Shown here: positions 7,778-16,609 of the stretch, piece by piece
How the letters are laid out: each line of letters begins with the position of its first letter
Position numbering within the stretch: position 1 is the first letter of the stretch
The notes under the pieces: generated by a model
The model's database searches: none
What the model was told of the DNA's origin: nothing
Seen by the model: only the letters and a program-made list of their open reading frames with translations
Translations under genes and position numbers: made by a program
NCBI GenBank assembly: GCA_023405135.1
Contig: JAEXYZ010000083.1
Coordinates: 1 to 64,000 of the forward strand
DNA from: Bacillota bacterium
GTDB taxonomy: Bacteria > Bacillota > Bacilli > Bacillales_A > Planococcaceae
Reading direction: 5' to 3'
DNA length: 64,000 nt

Positions 7778-8755
7778 TTGTTAATTGACGATCAAGTTTT
7801 ACGAAGTAACTGGATAGTTGCTTGTAAAGAAGAGGATTTGAAGGAAGAACCAATTCAAGCATTGATACTTGGTGAGCGAGTCGTACTGTATAGAAGTGAA
7901 GAGGGTGTTCATGCATTTAAAGATTTGTGTATTCATCGAGGTGCTCCGCTATCCCTTGGAAAGATAAAAGATGGTTGTCTAGTTTGTCCGTACCATGGCT
8001 GGGAATACAATTCTAAAGGTGAATGTGTAAAAATCCCTCAACTCCCTGAAGGAACCCCAATTACAACAAAAGCAAAAGCCCTCCCTTATGGTTGTAAAGT
8101 TGCGTATGGTTTTGTTTGGGTGAATTTAAATAATAACGAACCTGACCTATTTAAATATCCTGAATACATAGATTCAAATCATCGTAATGTTATATGGGGT
8201 CCGCAAAGTGTAAAAGCAAATCCACCACGCATTATTGAAAATTTCCTGGATGTAAGCCATTTGGCATTTATCCACGAAGGATTTTTAGGTGTCCAAGAAA
8301 AACCTCTTATTAATGACTACAAAGTCCATACAGTTGATAATCAGATATATACAGATGAAATAATCGTTTACCAACCGGATTCTGATGGCACAGGCATTGC
8401 TAAAGATGTACTTTATACATATGAAGTGCTAAATCCGCTAACTGCTCGATTTTCAAAACGTGATCCGATAACAAATAATCGATTTACGATGTTTATGACA
8501 GTTCTTCCGGTCGGGGAGTGTGATTGCATTGTTTATGGTGTTGAATCATTTAACTATGATATTGGGCAAACTGATGAAGAAGTGATCGAATTTCAGAATA
8601 CAATTTTTGCTCAAGATAAACCGATAGTGGAAAACCAAAAACCAGAGGAATTGCCGTTAGATTTACAAGTAGAGCTTTCATTAAAATTTGACCGTTTAAG
8701 CATAGCGTATCGAAAATATTTAAAAGGGCAAGGAGTAACATTAGGAGTTGAGTAA
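7778..8755 (+). CDS. Rieske non-haem iron oxygenase, alpha subunit
   Basis: 325 residues. The Rieske [2Fe-2S] ligands are in CIHRG (C51, H53) and CPYHGW (C70, H73). The mononuclear iron site is in NFLDVSHLAFIH, giving the two histidines. The C-terminal part fits the vanillate demethylase/VanA-like group, so O-demethylation or hydroxylation of an aromatic or alicyclic compound is likely. The start is TTG 7778, five bases after AAGGAAGTGA; the GTG at 7769 lies inside that site. No ferredoxin or reductase gene is adjacent, so electrons must come from elsewhere. Confidence 0.88.
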   Translation: MLIDDQVLRSNWIVACKEEDLKEEPIQALILGERVVLYRSEEGVHAFKDLCIHRGAPLSLGKIKDGCLVCPYHGWEYNSKGECVKIPQLPEGTPITTKAKALPYGCKVAYGFVWVNLNNNEPDLFKYPEYIDSNHRNVIWGPQSVKANPPRIIENFLDVSHLAFIHEGFLGVQEKPLINDYKVHTVDNQIYTDEIIVYQPDSDGTGIAKDVLYTYEVLNPLTARFSKRDPITNNRFTMFMTVLPVGECDCIVYGVESFNYDIGQTDEEVIEFQNTIFAQDKPIVENQKPEELPLDLQVELSLKFDRLSIAYRKYLKGQGVTLGVE

Positions 8756-8763
8756 AACTGTAA

Positions 8764-8991
8764 GGGACTGCTCCAAAACTGAAAATTTCGGGATAGTCAG
8801 TCTACTATCTTCCTTTAAACATTGCTCCTGCGGTACTTTGTATCCTCGTCGCAGAAAACATTGCTCCTGCGGTACTTTGTATCCTCGTCGCAGAAAATAC
8901 TGCTCCTGCGGTAGTCACGTTAAAACGCCACCATCCTTGTCGCAATTTATCTGTACCTAAAGTGAAGCGTCAGATACAAAGGAGCAGTCCC
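8764..8991. repeat. Terminator-like inverted repeat split by a tandem-repeat insert
   Basis: GGGACTGCTCC (8764-8774) has its exact complement GGAGCAGTCCC near 8980-8991, about 205 bases away. Together the arms would form a terminator stem like others in this window. The intervening DNA is the TGCTCCTGC tandem array. This suggests that the array was inserted into the loop of a terminator after the Rieske gene. Confidence 0.55.
8819..8950. repeat. 39-bp tandem repeat, TGCTCCTGC family
   Basis: Two identical 39-base units at 8819-8857 and 8858-8896, then a diverged third starting at 8897. Each unit contains TGCTCCTGCGGTA and TCCTCGTCGCAGAAA. It is more GC-rich than the neighbourhood. The open frame over it is only a by-product of the repetition. 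Related single copies are at 3027, 16141 and 18553. Confidence 0.85.
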
Positions 8992-9207
8992 GAAATGACT
9001 TTTCGAATGGCTCCTTTTCCACTCTTCATGAAGCAATTTTCTATAAAAAACGTAATTTTACTTGTCAAGGTACGAAAGGTTTGAAAATTCTAAAAACTTA
9101 TTTGCGGCTTATCTCTATTATTTTTTCCAAAACTCTCCTAAACCTTATTGTACCAACAATCTTGTGGACATTTTTTTACGATACTAAAAGTTCAATTCGT
9201 CACATAA

Positions 9208-9247
9208 AATATATAAATTGTTCACTAAATTGTAACATTTATATATT
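9208..9247. promoter_or_regulatory. Large dyad upstream of opuC, candidate operator
   Basis: AATATATAAATTGTT (9208-9222) is complementary to AACATTTATATATT (9234-9247) apart from one bulged base, with an 11-base spacer. It lies about 70 bases before the opuCA start. The position fits a GbsR/OpcR-type repressor or an overlapping promoter, but I cannot tell which. Confidence 0.5.
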
Positions 9248-9318
9248 GCAAAATGGTTTTCGCTTTATATTGAAGGTGATATCCATGTAACATATTAGTG
9301 AAGGGAGGAATTTTATAG

Positions 9319-10476
9319 ATGTTACAAATTGAAAATTTAACAAAAGTTTATCGTGGAGGTAAAGTTGCTGTAGATAAATTAAACCTCACGATTGAACAAG
9401 GGGAATTTATTGCTTTTATAGGAACGAGTGGGAGTGGGAAAACAACGGCACTTCGAATGATTAATAGAATGGTAGAGCCTACAGGAGGGAAATTGACCTT
9501 AAACGGCAAAGATATCACGAAAATGAATGCCGTAACATTACGAAGGAGTATAGGCTACGTTATTCAGCAAATTGGGTTGATGCCACATATGACGATACGA
9601 GATAATATTACGCTCGTCCCACATTTATTAAAATGGCCGCAAGAAAAGAAAGATGCAACAGCACGCCGTTTAATTGAACTTGTTAATTTACCCCCATCCT
9701 ATTTAGACTACTATCCAGCACAACTATCAGGTGGTCAACAACAGCGTATAGGTGTTTTACGCGCACTTGCTGCAAATCAAGATATTATTTTAATGGATGA
9801 ACCATTCGGTGCCCTTGACCCCATTACACGTGATACACTTCAAGATCTCATCAAAGATATTCAGCAACGTTTAAATAAAACGATTATATTCGTTACCCAT
9901 GATATGGATGAAGCGATTAAACTTGCTGACCGCATTGCGATAATGCATGAAGGGAAATTAATTCAATTCGATACACCCGATAACATTTTGGCTAACCCAG
10001 CGAATGATTTTGTTAAGGAATTTATCGGATCTCATCGACTTATTCAACAAAAACCAAATATTAAAACTGTTGATGAAGTTATGATTAAACCGATTTCAAT
10101 TACAATTGAAAAAAGTCTAGATGAGGCTATTCGTTTAATGGTAGAGAAACGAGTAGATACATTATTTGTAACAGATGGCGACAATCGACTACAAGGCTAT
10201 TTAGATGTAGAAAGCTTTACTGGTGCACGTAAACAAAAGAAAAGTGTTTCTGAAGTATTTGAAAAAGACGTCTTTTACGTGAAAACTGGTTCGAAATTAC
10301 AGGATTCAGTCCGCAGAATTTTAAAGCGTAACTTAAAAAATATCCCTGTCGTCGATGAGGAGCACCGATTAGTCGGTTTAGTTACACGAGCAAACATTGT
10401 AGATATCGTTTATGACACTATTTGGGGTGATGAAGAAACAGAAGTGCAACAACCAAAGGAGATGATTCGTGAATGA
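9319..10476 (+). CDS. opuCA: Osmoprotectant ABC importer, ATPase
   Basis: 385 residues. Walker A is GTSGSGKTT (about 36-44), the signature is LSGGQQQR, Walker B is IILMDEPFGALDP, and the switch is FVTHDMDEA. Two CBS domains fill about 255-370, as in OpuCA and OpuBA, where they regulate transport. It powers uptake of glycine betaine, carnitine, choline or related solutes. GAAGGGAGG precedes the ATG. The stop overlaps the start of the permease gene by four bases, the first of three overlaps in this operon. Confidence 0.95.
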   Translation: MLQIENLTKVYRGGKVAVDKLNLTIEQGEFIAFIGTSGSGKTTALRMINRMVEPTGGKLTLNGKDITKMNAVTLRRSIGYVIQQIGLMPHMTIRDNITLVPHLLKWPQEKKDATARRLIELVNLPPSYLDYYPAQLSGGQQQRIGVLRALAANQDIILMDEPFGALDPITRDTLQDLIKDIQQRLNKTIIFVTHDMDEAIKLADRIAIMHEGKLIQFDTPDNILANPANDFVKEFIGSHRLIQQKPNIKTVDEVMIKPISITIEKSLDEAIRLMVEKRVDTLFVTDGDNRLQGYLDVESFTGARKQKKSVSEVFEKDVFYVKTGSKLQDSVRRILKRNLKNIPVVDEEHRLVGLVTRANIVDIVYDTIWGDEETEVQQPKEMIRE

Positions 10477-11120
10477 TTTCCTTTTTCACTGAAAACAGCT
10501 TTGAAATTTTATTAAAAACGTGGGAACATTTTTATATCTCAATGATTGCCCTATTTCTAGGAGTTATTATTGCAGTTCCTACAGGTATTCTTTTATCGAA
10601 AACAAAATTTACCGCAAAAATAGTTTTAAGTATTACGAGTGTTTTGCAAACTGTACCTTCATTAGCTTTACTCGCAGTTATGATTCCATTTATGGGTGTA
10701 GGTAAAGTACCAGCAATAGTAGCGTTATGTATTTATTCTTTATTACCAATTTTGAATAATACGTTTATTGGTATGCAATCAGTAAATGAAAATACAAAAG
10801 GTGCAGGTATAGCAATGGGTATGACAACATTTCAGTCCATTTTACTTGTTGAATTACCCCTTGCAATACCAGTAATTATGTCTGGAATACGACTTTCGGC
10901 AGTATACGTTATCTCGTGGGCAACACTTGCTTCATATATTGGTGCAGGTGGTTTAGGAGATTTCATTTTTAATGGATTAAATTTATATCAAACTGAACTG
11001 ATTGTTGGTGGGGCAATTATTGTTACATTACTTGCGCTACTGGCTGATTTCATATTAGGAAAGCTAGAAAAATGGGTAACACCAAAAGGGCTTAAGGTTG
11101 AGGGAGGGCGAGCATCATGA
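10473..11120 (+). CDS. opuCB: Osmoprotectant ABC importer, permease
   Basis: 215 residues with about five or six membrane segments. The BPD-type coupling loop appears as GAGIAMGMTTFQSILLVELP, typical of OpuCB/OpuCD. Its start overlaps opuCA and its end overlaps opuCC by four bases each (ATGA type), so all subunits are translationally coupled. It pairs with OpuCD to form the membrane channel. Confidence 0.93.
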   Translation: MISFFTENSFEILLKTWEHFYISMIALFLGVIIAVPTGILLSKTKFTAKIVLSITSVLQTVPSLALLAVMIPFMGVGKVPAIVALCIYSLLPILNNTFIGMQSVNENTKGAGIAMGMTTFQSILLVELPLAIPVIMSGIRLSAVYVISWATLASYIGAGGLGDFIFNGLNLYQTELIVGGAIIVTLLALLADFILGKLEKWVTPKGLKVEGGRAS

Positions 11121-12034
11121 AAAACAAAATCCGCCTTCTAATTATAGTAATCCTAGCAATCTTGCTTATAAGCATATATTCCTTAACTACGAATCGCCAA
11201 AACGACTCTATTAAAATTGCTTCAGTTGTTACAACAGAGGGACAGATTTTGGCTTATATGATGAAAGATATGATTGAACATTATACAGATGAAGAAGTGG
11301 AGCTAATCAATAATTTAGGTACTAGTACGGTTTTACACCAAGCGATGCTAAATGGTGATGCGAATATATCGTCTGTTCGATATACAGGAACAGATTTAAC
11401 AGGTGCTCTACAAGCAGAACCAATAAAAGATCCTGAAGAAGCTTTAACCTTTGTTCAAAAGGAATTTGATGAGCGTTTCAATCAAACATTTTTTGATTCC
11501 TATGGCTTTGAAAATACGTATGCCTTTATGGTAACGAAGGAAACAGCAGAGAAATATAACTTACAAAAAGTCAGTGATTTAGCTGATGTTGCGGGTGAGC
11601 TTGAAGCTGGTGTAGATACATCTTGGATGAATCGAGAAGGGGATGGCTATAAAGCATTTGTTGAAGAATATGGCTTTGACTTTGGAAGAACATACCCAAT
11701 GCAAATTGGTTTAGTTTATGATGCAGTTGATTCAGGCGAGCTTGATATCGTTTTAGGATATACAACTGATGGGCGTATATCTTCTTATGGATTAGTCGTT
11801 TTAGAGGATGATTTAAACTTTTTCCCTCCTTATGATGCAAGTCCGTTTGCAGATACAACTTTATTAGAAGAGAAACCAGAAGTAAAGAAAGCGATTGAGC
11901 GTTTGGTTGGTAAAATTTCTACTGAAACAATGCAACAATTAAACTACTTATCAGATAATAATTTAATAGAACCAGCTGTAGTCGCTGAACAATTTTTAAA
12001 AGAACATGATTACTTCTCAGGGGGTGATGAGTAA
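11117..12034 (+). CDS. opuCC: Osmoprotectant-binding protein, apparently membrane-anchored
   Basis: 305 residues of the OpuAC/OpuCC fold. Family motifs include RYTGTDLTGAL, FDSYGFENTYAF, GDGYKAFVEEYGF and YPMQIGLVYDAV. The B. subtilis protein is a lipoprotein. Here the N-terminal hydrophobic segment (about 5-23) is followed by TTNRQ, with no lipobox cysteine in the first 40 residues. It is therefore probably held by an uncleaved signal anchor, or released. The gene overlaps its neighbours on both sides. Confidence 0.9.
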   Translation: MKNKIRLLIIVILAILLISIYSLTTNRQNDSIKIASVVTTEGQILAYMMKDMIEHYTDEEVELINNLGTSTVLHQAMLNGDANISSVRYTGTDLTGALQAEPIKDPEEALTFVQKEFDERFNQTFFDSYGFENTYAFMVTKETAEKYNLQKVSDLADVAGELEAGVDTSWMNREGDGYKAFVEEYGFDFGRTYPMQIGLVYDAVDSGELDIVLGYTTDGRISSYGLVVLEDDLNFFPPYDASPFADTTLLEEKPEVKKAIERLVGKISTETMQQLNYLSDNNLIEPAVVAEQFLKEHDYFSGGDE

Positions 12035-12723
12035 TGCAAGATATGTCTCAAATGCCTAAAATAGAGCAATTTTTCTTTTATATGCAGGAAAATGGGTTTT
12101 ATGTTTTTAGTCAATTTATCGATCACTTTTTAATTTCGATTTATGGCGTTTTGCTTGCTGCTATCGTTGGTATTCCACTCGGAATTCTCATCGCAAAATA
12201 TGCGAAGCTATCTAGCGTTGTTATTACACTGGCAAATATAATTCAAACAATCCCTGCACTTGCATTAATGGCAATGCTCATGCTTGCACTTGGATTAGGG
12301 AAAACAACGGTTATTGTGACAGTATTTTTCTATTCATTATTACCTATTATTAAGAATACGTATGTCGGTATAACGACAATTAATAAAAGCGTTACTGATG
12401 CCGGTAGAGGAATGGGAATGACGAAGGCACAAGTATTATATATGGTAGAGCTTCCGCTATCGCTATCAGTTATTATAACAGGTATTCGTATCGCGCTTGT
12501 TATTGCCATTGGGATTACCGCAATTGGTGCATTTATCGGCGCTGGTGGTCTAGGGGATATCATTATCAGAGGTACAAATGCAACAGATGGAACAGCTATT
12601 ATTTTAGCAGGAGCATTACCAACAGCGTTAATGGCTATTTTATCTGATATTATACTAGGAATAATTGAAAGACGATTAGATCCTGTAAAACGTCAGCAGA
12701 GGGGAACAATACCAACAATCTAA
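12034..12723 (+). CDS. opuCD: Osmoprotectant ABC importer, second permease
   Basis: 229 residues, about six membrane segments, with coupling loop AGRGMGMTKAQVLYMVELPLS. It is the last gene of opuCA-CB-CC-CD, in the usual order. Its start shares a base with the opuCC stop. A terminator follows directly. It is similar to OpuCB, reflecting an old duplication common to the family. Confidence 0.93.
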   Translation: MQDMSQMPKIEQFFFYMQENGFYVFSQFIDHFLISIYGVLLAAIVGIPLGILIAKYAKLSSVVITLANIIQTIPALALMAMLMLALGLGKTTVIVTVFFYSLLPIIKNTYVGITTINKSVTDAGRGMGMTKAQVLYMVELPLSLSVIITGIRIALVIAIGITAIGAFIGAGGLGDIIIRGTNATDGTAIILAGALPTALMAILSDIILGIIERRLDPVKRQQRGTIPTI

Positions 12724-12732
12724 TTTGCATAG

Positions 12733-12780
12733 AAGCTGTATGAAAGGTTTAGTAATAGACTTTTCTACAGCTCTTTTTAT
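12733..12780 (+). terminator. opuC operon terminator
   Basis: AGCTGTA and its complement TACAGCT at the base, AAAGGT/ACTTTT above, followed by CTTTTTAT. Confidence 0.75.
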
Positions 12781-12869
12781 TATAGAAAGGATCTTGAAGC
12801 TTAAAAATAATATTTTTGGCTAACACTTTATACATCGAAAACAAGATTCGCAAGTAGAGGTGTAGATTA

Positions 12870-13661
12870 TTGCCGTATTTAAAAATAAACGGAGAAAACT
12901 TATATTATGAAATAAAGGGGGAGGGTATACCGATTGTTTTTATTCATCCTCCTTTATTAACAAGTAGTAATTTTATATATCAACTTGAGCATTTATCAAA
13001 TAAATATAAAATCATTACATTTGATATACGTGGCCATGGGAAAAGTGATTATTCAAGTCTACCTATCGATTACTCCCTTATTGTTGAAGATATCATTTTA
13101 CTTTTAAATCAGTTGAAATTAAAAAAGGCATTTATTTGTGGTTATTCAACAGGGGGCTCCATTACTTTGGAGTTTTTACAAAGGTATTCTGAAAGGGCAT
13201 TTGGAGGTATTGTAATTAGTGGAATGTCTGAAGTGAAGGACTATTATTTAAAATTACGTATTTTAACAGCTGTCACTCTTTCTAGTAAAAAAACGATTCC
13301 TCTTTTGACATATGCTATTACTTGGGGAAACACTAACACCTATCAATGTTTTAAAAAGCTGAGAAATGAAGCGGTAAAAGGAGATGCGAGGAATATTAAA
13401 CAATATTTTCAATATAGTTTAGAGTATAACTGTACAAGCAATCTCCATAATATATCACTACCAGTGCTACTTATTTATGGTGATCAGGATAAGGCATTTC
13501 ACCAATATGCTAATATTCTAAACAAAAACCTTCCGAAAAATGATTTAATTTTTTTAGAAGATGAATATCATCAAATTCCAACGAAAGCACCTCAAAAGTT
13601 ACATGGAGTAATTCAAAGGTTTATTCAATCATATACCAAGGAGAATCCATTTATGGTATAA
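12870..13661 (+). CDS. Alpha/beta hydrolase
   Basis: 263 residues with the alpha/beta-hydrolase fold. The oxyanion region is FIHPPLL, then DIRGHGKSD. The nucleophile elbow is GYSTGG (serine near 97), an acid lies in YGDQDKAF, and a histidine is near the C-terminus in EYHQIP. The substrate is unknown. The start is TTG at 12870, seven bases after AGAGGTG. It is followed within about 30 bases by corA, so the two may be cotranscribed without a functional link. Confidence 0.85.
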   Translation: MPYLKINGENLYYEIKGEGIPIVFIHPPLLTSSNFIYQLEHLSNKYKIITFDIRGHGKSDYSSLPIDYSLIVEDIILLLNQLKLKKAFICGYSTGGSITLEFLQRYSERAFGGIVISGMSEVKDYYLKLRILTAVTLSSKKTIPLLTYAITWGNTNTYQCFKKLRNEAVKGDARNIKQYFQYSLEYNCTSNLHNISLPVLLIYGDQDKAFHQYANILNKNLPKNDLIFLEDEYHQIPTKAPQKLHGVIQRFIQSYTKENPFMV

Positions 13662-13691
13662 CATTGAATAAAAAAAGAAAGGTTTTAAACG

Positions 13692-14654
13692 ATGATTAAT
13701 TTTTTAGGTATAACACATGATAACCACTTTAAAAAACATATTTCAATAGAACATGAAGATTTATCGAATTACAGATGGTTTTGGGCAGATTTTAGTGAAC
13801 CTACTGAAGAAGAAATAAACCACTTATCGGATACATTTCATTTCCATCCTCTCGCAATAGAGGATTGCGTACAGGAATTTCAACGGCCAAAATTAGACTA
13901 TTACAGCAATTATACGTTTTATGTCACGCATATCGTTCGAGAACATCAAAACGAAATTATTAAAGAAGAATTAGATTTTTTTGTTGGTGAACATTGTATC
14001 GTTACATTTCATAAAGTACCTTCTATTGAAGTATCAAAAGTATGGAGTCGAATTATATCGGTCAATTCAATTGAAAATCTAGATCCTTACTATATTTTTT
14101 ATGAAATTCTAGATAAAATAGTCGATAATTATTTTCCACTCATATATAAAATTGAAGATGAGTTAGAAAAGATGGGTGAAAATAATCAAAATCAATCCAT
14201 GAGCTTTCTTATGAACGAGTTATTCGAAACGAGGAATATGCTATTAAACCTTTTGCATACAGTAAATCCTATGCGTGATTTACTTTATCGAATGTTAAAT
14301 TCTCACCATTTGAATTTAAATCGAATTACTGAAAGACGGGAATATTTTTCGGATATTTATGATCATTTGTTAAAGCTATCTGAAATGGTAATGACGAATC
14401 GAGAAGTAACTACGGACATAAGAGATAGTTATTTGTCTTTAAGCTCACAGCAAACGAATAATGTCATGAAGCTATTAACGATAATTACTTCAATTTTTGC
14501 TCCTTTAACCTTTATTGCAGGAATTTACGGTATGAATTTTGAAAACATTCCTGAATTGTCATGGAAGTATGGGTACTTTCTTTCCCTTGGGTTAATGGCT
14601 GTTATTGGTGGTATAATGCTACTTTGGTTTAAAAAGAAAGGATGGTTTAAATAG
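13692..14654 (+). CDS. corA: CorA-type magnesium/cobalt transporter
   Basis: 320 residues. A large cytoplasmic N-terminal domain with long helices precedes two C-terminal membrane helices (about 260-280 and 292-312). The selectivity motif is intact as YGMNF in the loop between them. Such channels form pentamers that admit Mg2+ and are gated by it. It ends one base before the convergent yqhV-like gene. Confidence 0.92.
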   Translation: MINFLGITHDNHFKKHISIEHEDLSNYRWFWADFSEPTEEEINHLSDTFHFHPLAIEDCVQEFQRPKLDYYSNYTFYVTHIVREHQNEIIKEELDFFVGEHCIVTFHKVPSIEVSKVWSRIISVNSIENLDPYYIFYEILDKIVDNYFPLIYKIEDELEKMGENNQNQSMSFLMNELFETRNMLLNLLHTVNPMRDLLYRMLNSHHLNLNRITERREYFSDIYDHLLKLSEMVMTNREVTTDIRDSYLSLSSQQTNNVMKLLTIITSIFAPLTFIAGIYGMNFENIPELSWKYGYFLSLGLMAVIGGIMLLWFKKKGWFK

Positions 14655-14655
14655 G

Positions 14656-14922
14656 TTATTTTATTTTTAAACTTAATAGAATGAGCAATACGCCACTAAA
14701 TAAGCAAACTATTTTTAAATAAGAAATTTTTTCACTAAGCCCGGCGATTCCTATGCCTGTTGTAATTATTAAAACGGTAGGTCCTACTAAAGCTAATAAA
14801 GAATTTATTGCTAAAGCTTTTTCAAGATCATTAAACTTTAACATTAACCCTGCTGCGGTTACTTCTAAACTTCCAGATAAAATTCGGATTAAAACCATAT
14901 ATATGAGTGCACCTTCCAACAT
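14656..14922 (-). CDS. yqhV: DUF2619 membrane protein (YqhV-like)
   Basis: 88 residues with three hydrophobic helices. The conserved opening LIRILSGSLEVTAAGLMLK and the following KALAINSLLALVGP match the B. subtilis YqhV family as I recall it. YqhV sits next to spoIIIA in B. subtilis, but no sporulation genes are adjacent here. GGAGGGTGA precedes the ATG. The function is unknown. Confidence 0.75.
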   Translation of the reverse strand: MLEGALIYMVLIRILSGSLEVTAAGLMLKFNDLEKALAINSLLALVGPTVLIITTGIGIAGLSEKISYLKIVCLFSGVLLILLSLKIK

Positions 14923-15102
14923 TCACCCTCCATTCAGCATTAGCTTATATGGAAGTGTATGTTTGTCCAATAAAGTTTATTTATTCAAATTTTATGAAAG
15001 TGCGAAAAAATGAAGTGCTAAATAGAGAATAAAGCGCGGATAAATTGCTTAAAAGACGTCGAAATTTATATTTTGTAAGTTTAAGCAGATTAAAAATTCA
15101 TA

Positions 15103-15147
15103 AAGAAGGGGTGTCCAAAATTTTTAATTTTAGGACACCCCTTCTTA
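15103..15147. terminator. Strong terminator
   Basis: AAGAAGGGGTGTCC and its perfect complement around a 16-base AT loop. It lies just past the stop of the minus-strand gene at 15152. The 180 bases between it and yqhV hold nothing I can support. Confidence 0.8.
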
Positions 15148-15151
15148 AAAA

Positions 15152-15376
15152 TTAAAGTTTATTAATAACGCCGTGTAGAGTTTCTTTTAACTCATCATCG
15201 TAGTCAGCTAGTTCAACAAGGTTTGCTAAACGTTCACGTAAAATAGGTCTTTCAATAATTAATTGCTCATCTAATACTTTAACAAATAACTCAATGATTA
15301 ATCGGTCACGAATTGTTAATGCTTCATCAACACGTTCTGGTGTGATTTTTGCATCTAATTTTAATGATTTACCCAT
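15152..15376 (-). CDS. Small charged protein of unknown function
   Basis: 74 residues, soluble, predicted mostly helical, with no cysteine and alternating charged and leucine positions (DRLIIELFVKVLDEQLI, then RLANLVELADYDDELKE). GGGGGTAAACC precedes the ATG, so translation looks genuine. A single-gene unit with its own terminator. I do not recognise the family. Confidence 0.6.
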   Translation of the reverse strand: MGKSLKLDAKITPERVDEALTIRDRLIIELFVKVLDEQLIIERPILRERLANLVELADYDDELKETLHGVINKL

Positions 15377-15562
15377 TTTGGTTTACCCCCTAGTATTTAC
15401 TAAAAACCATTTTAGCATATTATTTAGTTTTTATAAATAATGGCGACGAAATGATATTGATATAGTTTTTTTCTTCATATTCTCAAAAAAAATTCTATTA
15501 AATTTAAAGGGTTTTAAAAGGAGTATTTAGAATATATATTTAATAGAAGGGAGAGAGAAAAT

Positions 15563-16052
15563 ATGAGAGGGACAATAAATAACAAAAACGAGAAATAACT
15601 GAAGAAAATGCCTACCATTTTTTAAAACATGCAAAAGTAGCTCATGTTGCGACAGTAGGAGAAGATGGATATCCCTATGTAATTCCTTTTGTGTTTGTGT
15701 ATGAAGGAGGAAAAAAACTTTATCTTCATATAGGAAATTTACGTGAAAGCCATTTTTGGTCAAATGTGAAACAGAACCCACTGAGGTGAGTGAAATGGGT
15801 GATGTCGTTCCAGGGAGAAAGTACGCTTGTCAGTCAGCATTAGGTTACACAAGTGTTGTATTATTTGGAACGATTAAACATATTGTAGAAGAACCACGGA
15901 AAGAATGGTTTTATGACTGTTTATGGAGATAATATGGGGATTCAAATTGGACTTTCGAAAAAGAGGGATACCCAGCACTGCCAAAAACAGAGTTATTTGA
16001 AGTTGAAATTGAGAAAATAACTGGTAAATATAGCGATGCATTTAGCCATTAA
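15563..16052 (+). pseudogene. PNPOx-like FMN-binding protein, multiply frameshifted
   Basis: Three successive frames give a continuous pyridoxamine-5'-phosphate oxidase-like protein of the NimA/nitroimidazole-resistance kind. The pieces run NAYHFLKHAKVAHVATVG with GYPYVIPFVF, then EVSEMGDVVPGRKY, then the C-terminal YGDSNWTFEKEGYPALP with KTELFEVEIEKITGK. An A is missing in the A5 run near 15580, bases are lost near 15781, and a further disruption near 15930 creates TAA. AGAAGGGAGAG precedes the ATG. It is surely non-functional as sequenced. Confidence 0.82.
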
Positions 16053-16140
16053 TATTTTGTAAAACTGAATCATACTTAATTAGTTTGATAAAATCTGCTT
16101 ATTATAAATAAGTAGATTTTTTATTTTAAAGGGTAGCGTA

Positions 16141-16180
16141 TGTATCTGCTCCTGCAGTTATTCAGTTACTCGTAACAAAA
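16141..16180. repeat. Copy of the TGCTCCTGC repeat family
   Basis: Contains TCTGCTCCTGCAGTTATTCA followed by GTTACTCGTAACAAAA. It lies between the broken flavoprotein gene and the kimA leader and matches the copies at 3027 and 18553 best. Confidence 0.6.
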
Positions 16181-16330
16181 ATATTTGGAACGGAAATTAA
16201 CAATAAACAAAGTAAAAACTGATGTATTGAGAGAATAAAAATTAAAAAAAAAAATGATTTACTTTTACAAATGAAAAGAGTATTATAATTTCAGTTTAAA
16301 ACTTTATAGTTTCAAACAGTTTCAAATTTC

Positions 16331-16480
16331 TAAAATCGCTTAAACCAATAGGTGCGGGGGAACCATTAATGGATATACAAGTATCCTTGGGGTGAATCCT
16401 TTTTAGGTAGGGCTACTCAATGGCCCGAATCCGACAGCTAACCTCGTAAGCGTTATATGAGAAGGAAGGTGAAGCTTGTG
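16331..16480 (+). ncRNA. c-di-AMP riboswitch (ydaO/yuaA type)
   Basis: The conserved blocks of the ydaO motif appear in order: GCGGGGGAACC, TTGGGGTGAATCC, AGGTAGGGC, CCGAATCCGACAGCTAACC, TCGTAAGCG and GAGAAGGAAGGTG. These fix the identity. In B. subtilis this RNA binds c-di-AMP and switches off kimA and ktrAB. A -10 like TATAAT is at 16284-16289. A terminator hairpin follows the aptamer, so control is by termination. Confidence 0.95.
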
Positions 16481-16493
16481 GCGCAAAAAATTA

Positions 16494-16541
16494 TGTGTCT
16501 ACAGGTCTATTTAACTATGACTTGTAGACATTTTTTATTTC
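16494..16541 (+). terminator. Riboswitch expression-platform terminator
   Basis: TGTCTACAGGTC and GACTTGTAGACA form a stem followed by TTTTTTATTT. It sits directly after the c-di-AMP aptamer and before kimA. Confidence 0.85.
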
Positions 16542-16609
16542 CATAACCTCTAACTATTTTTAAAAGCTTAGCAGTTTATTTAAATAATTAGTAGATGGAG
16601 GAAATAAAA

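Noticed and set aside
8748..8960. 70-codon ORF over the repeat array
   Set aside because: Its repeated peptide simply translates the 39-bp tandem repeat; it overlaps the end of the Rieske gene and has no proper ribosome site.
9081..9290. 69-codon ORF upstream of opuCA
   Set aside because: It runs through the opuC promoter region and its large dyad; composition is that of AT-rich non-coding DNA.
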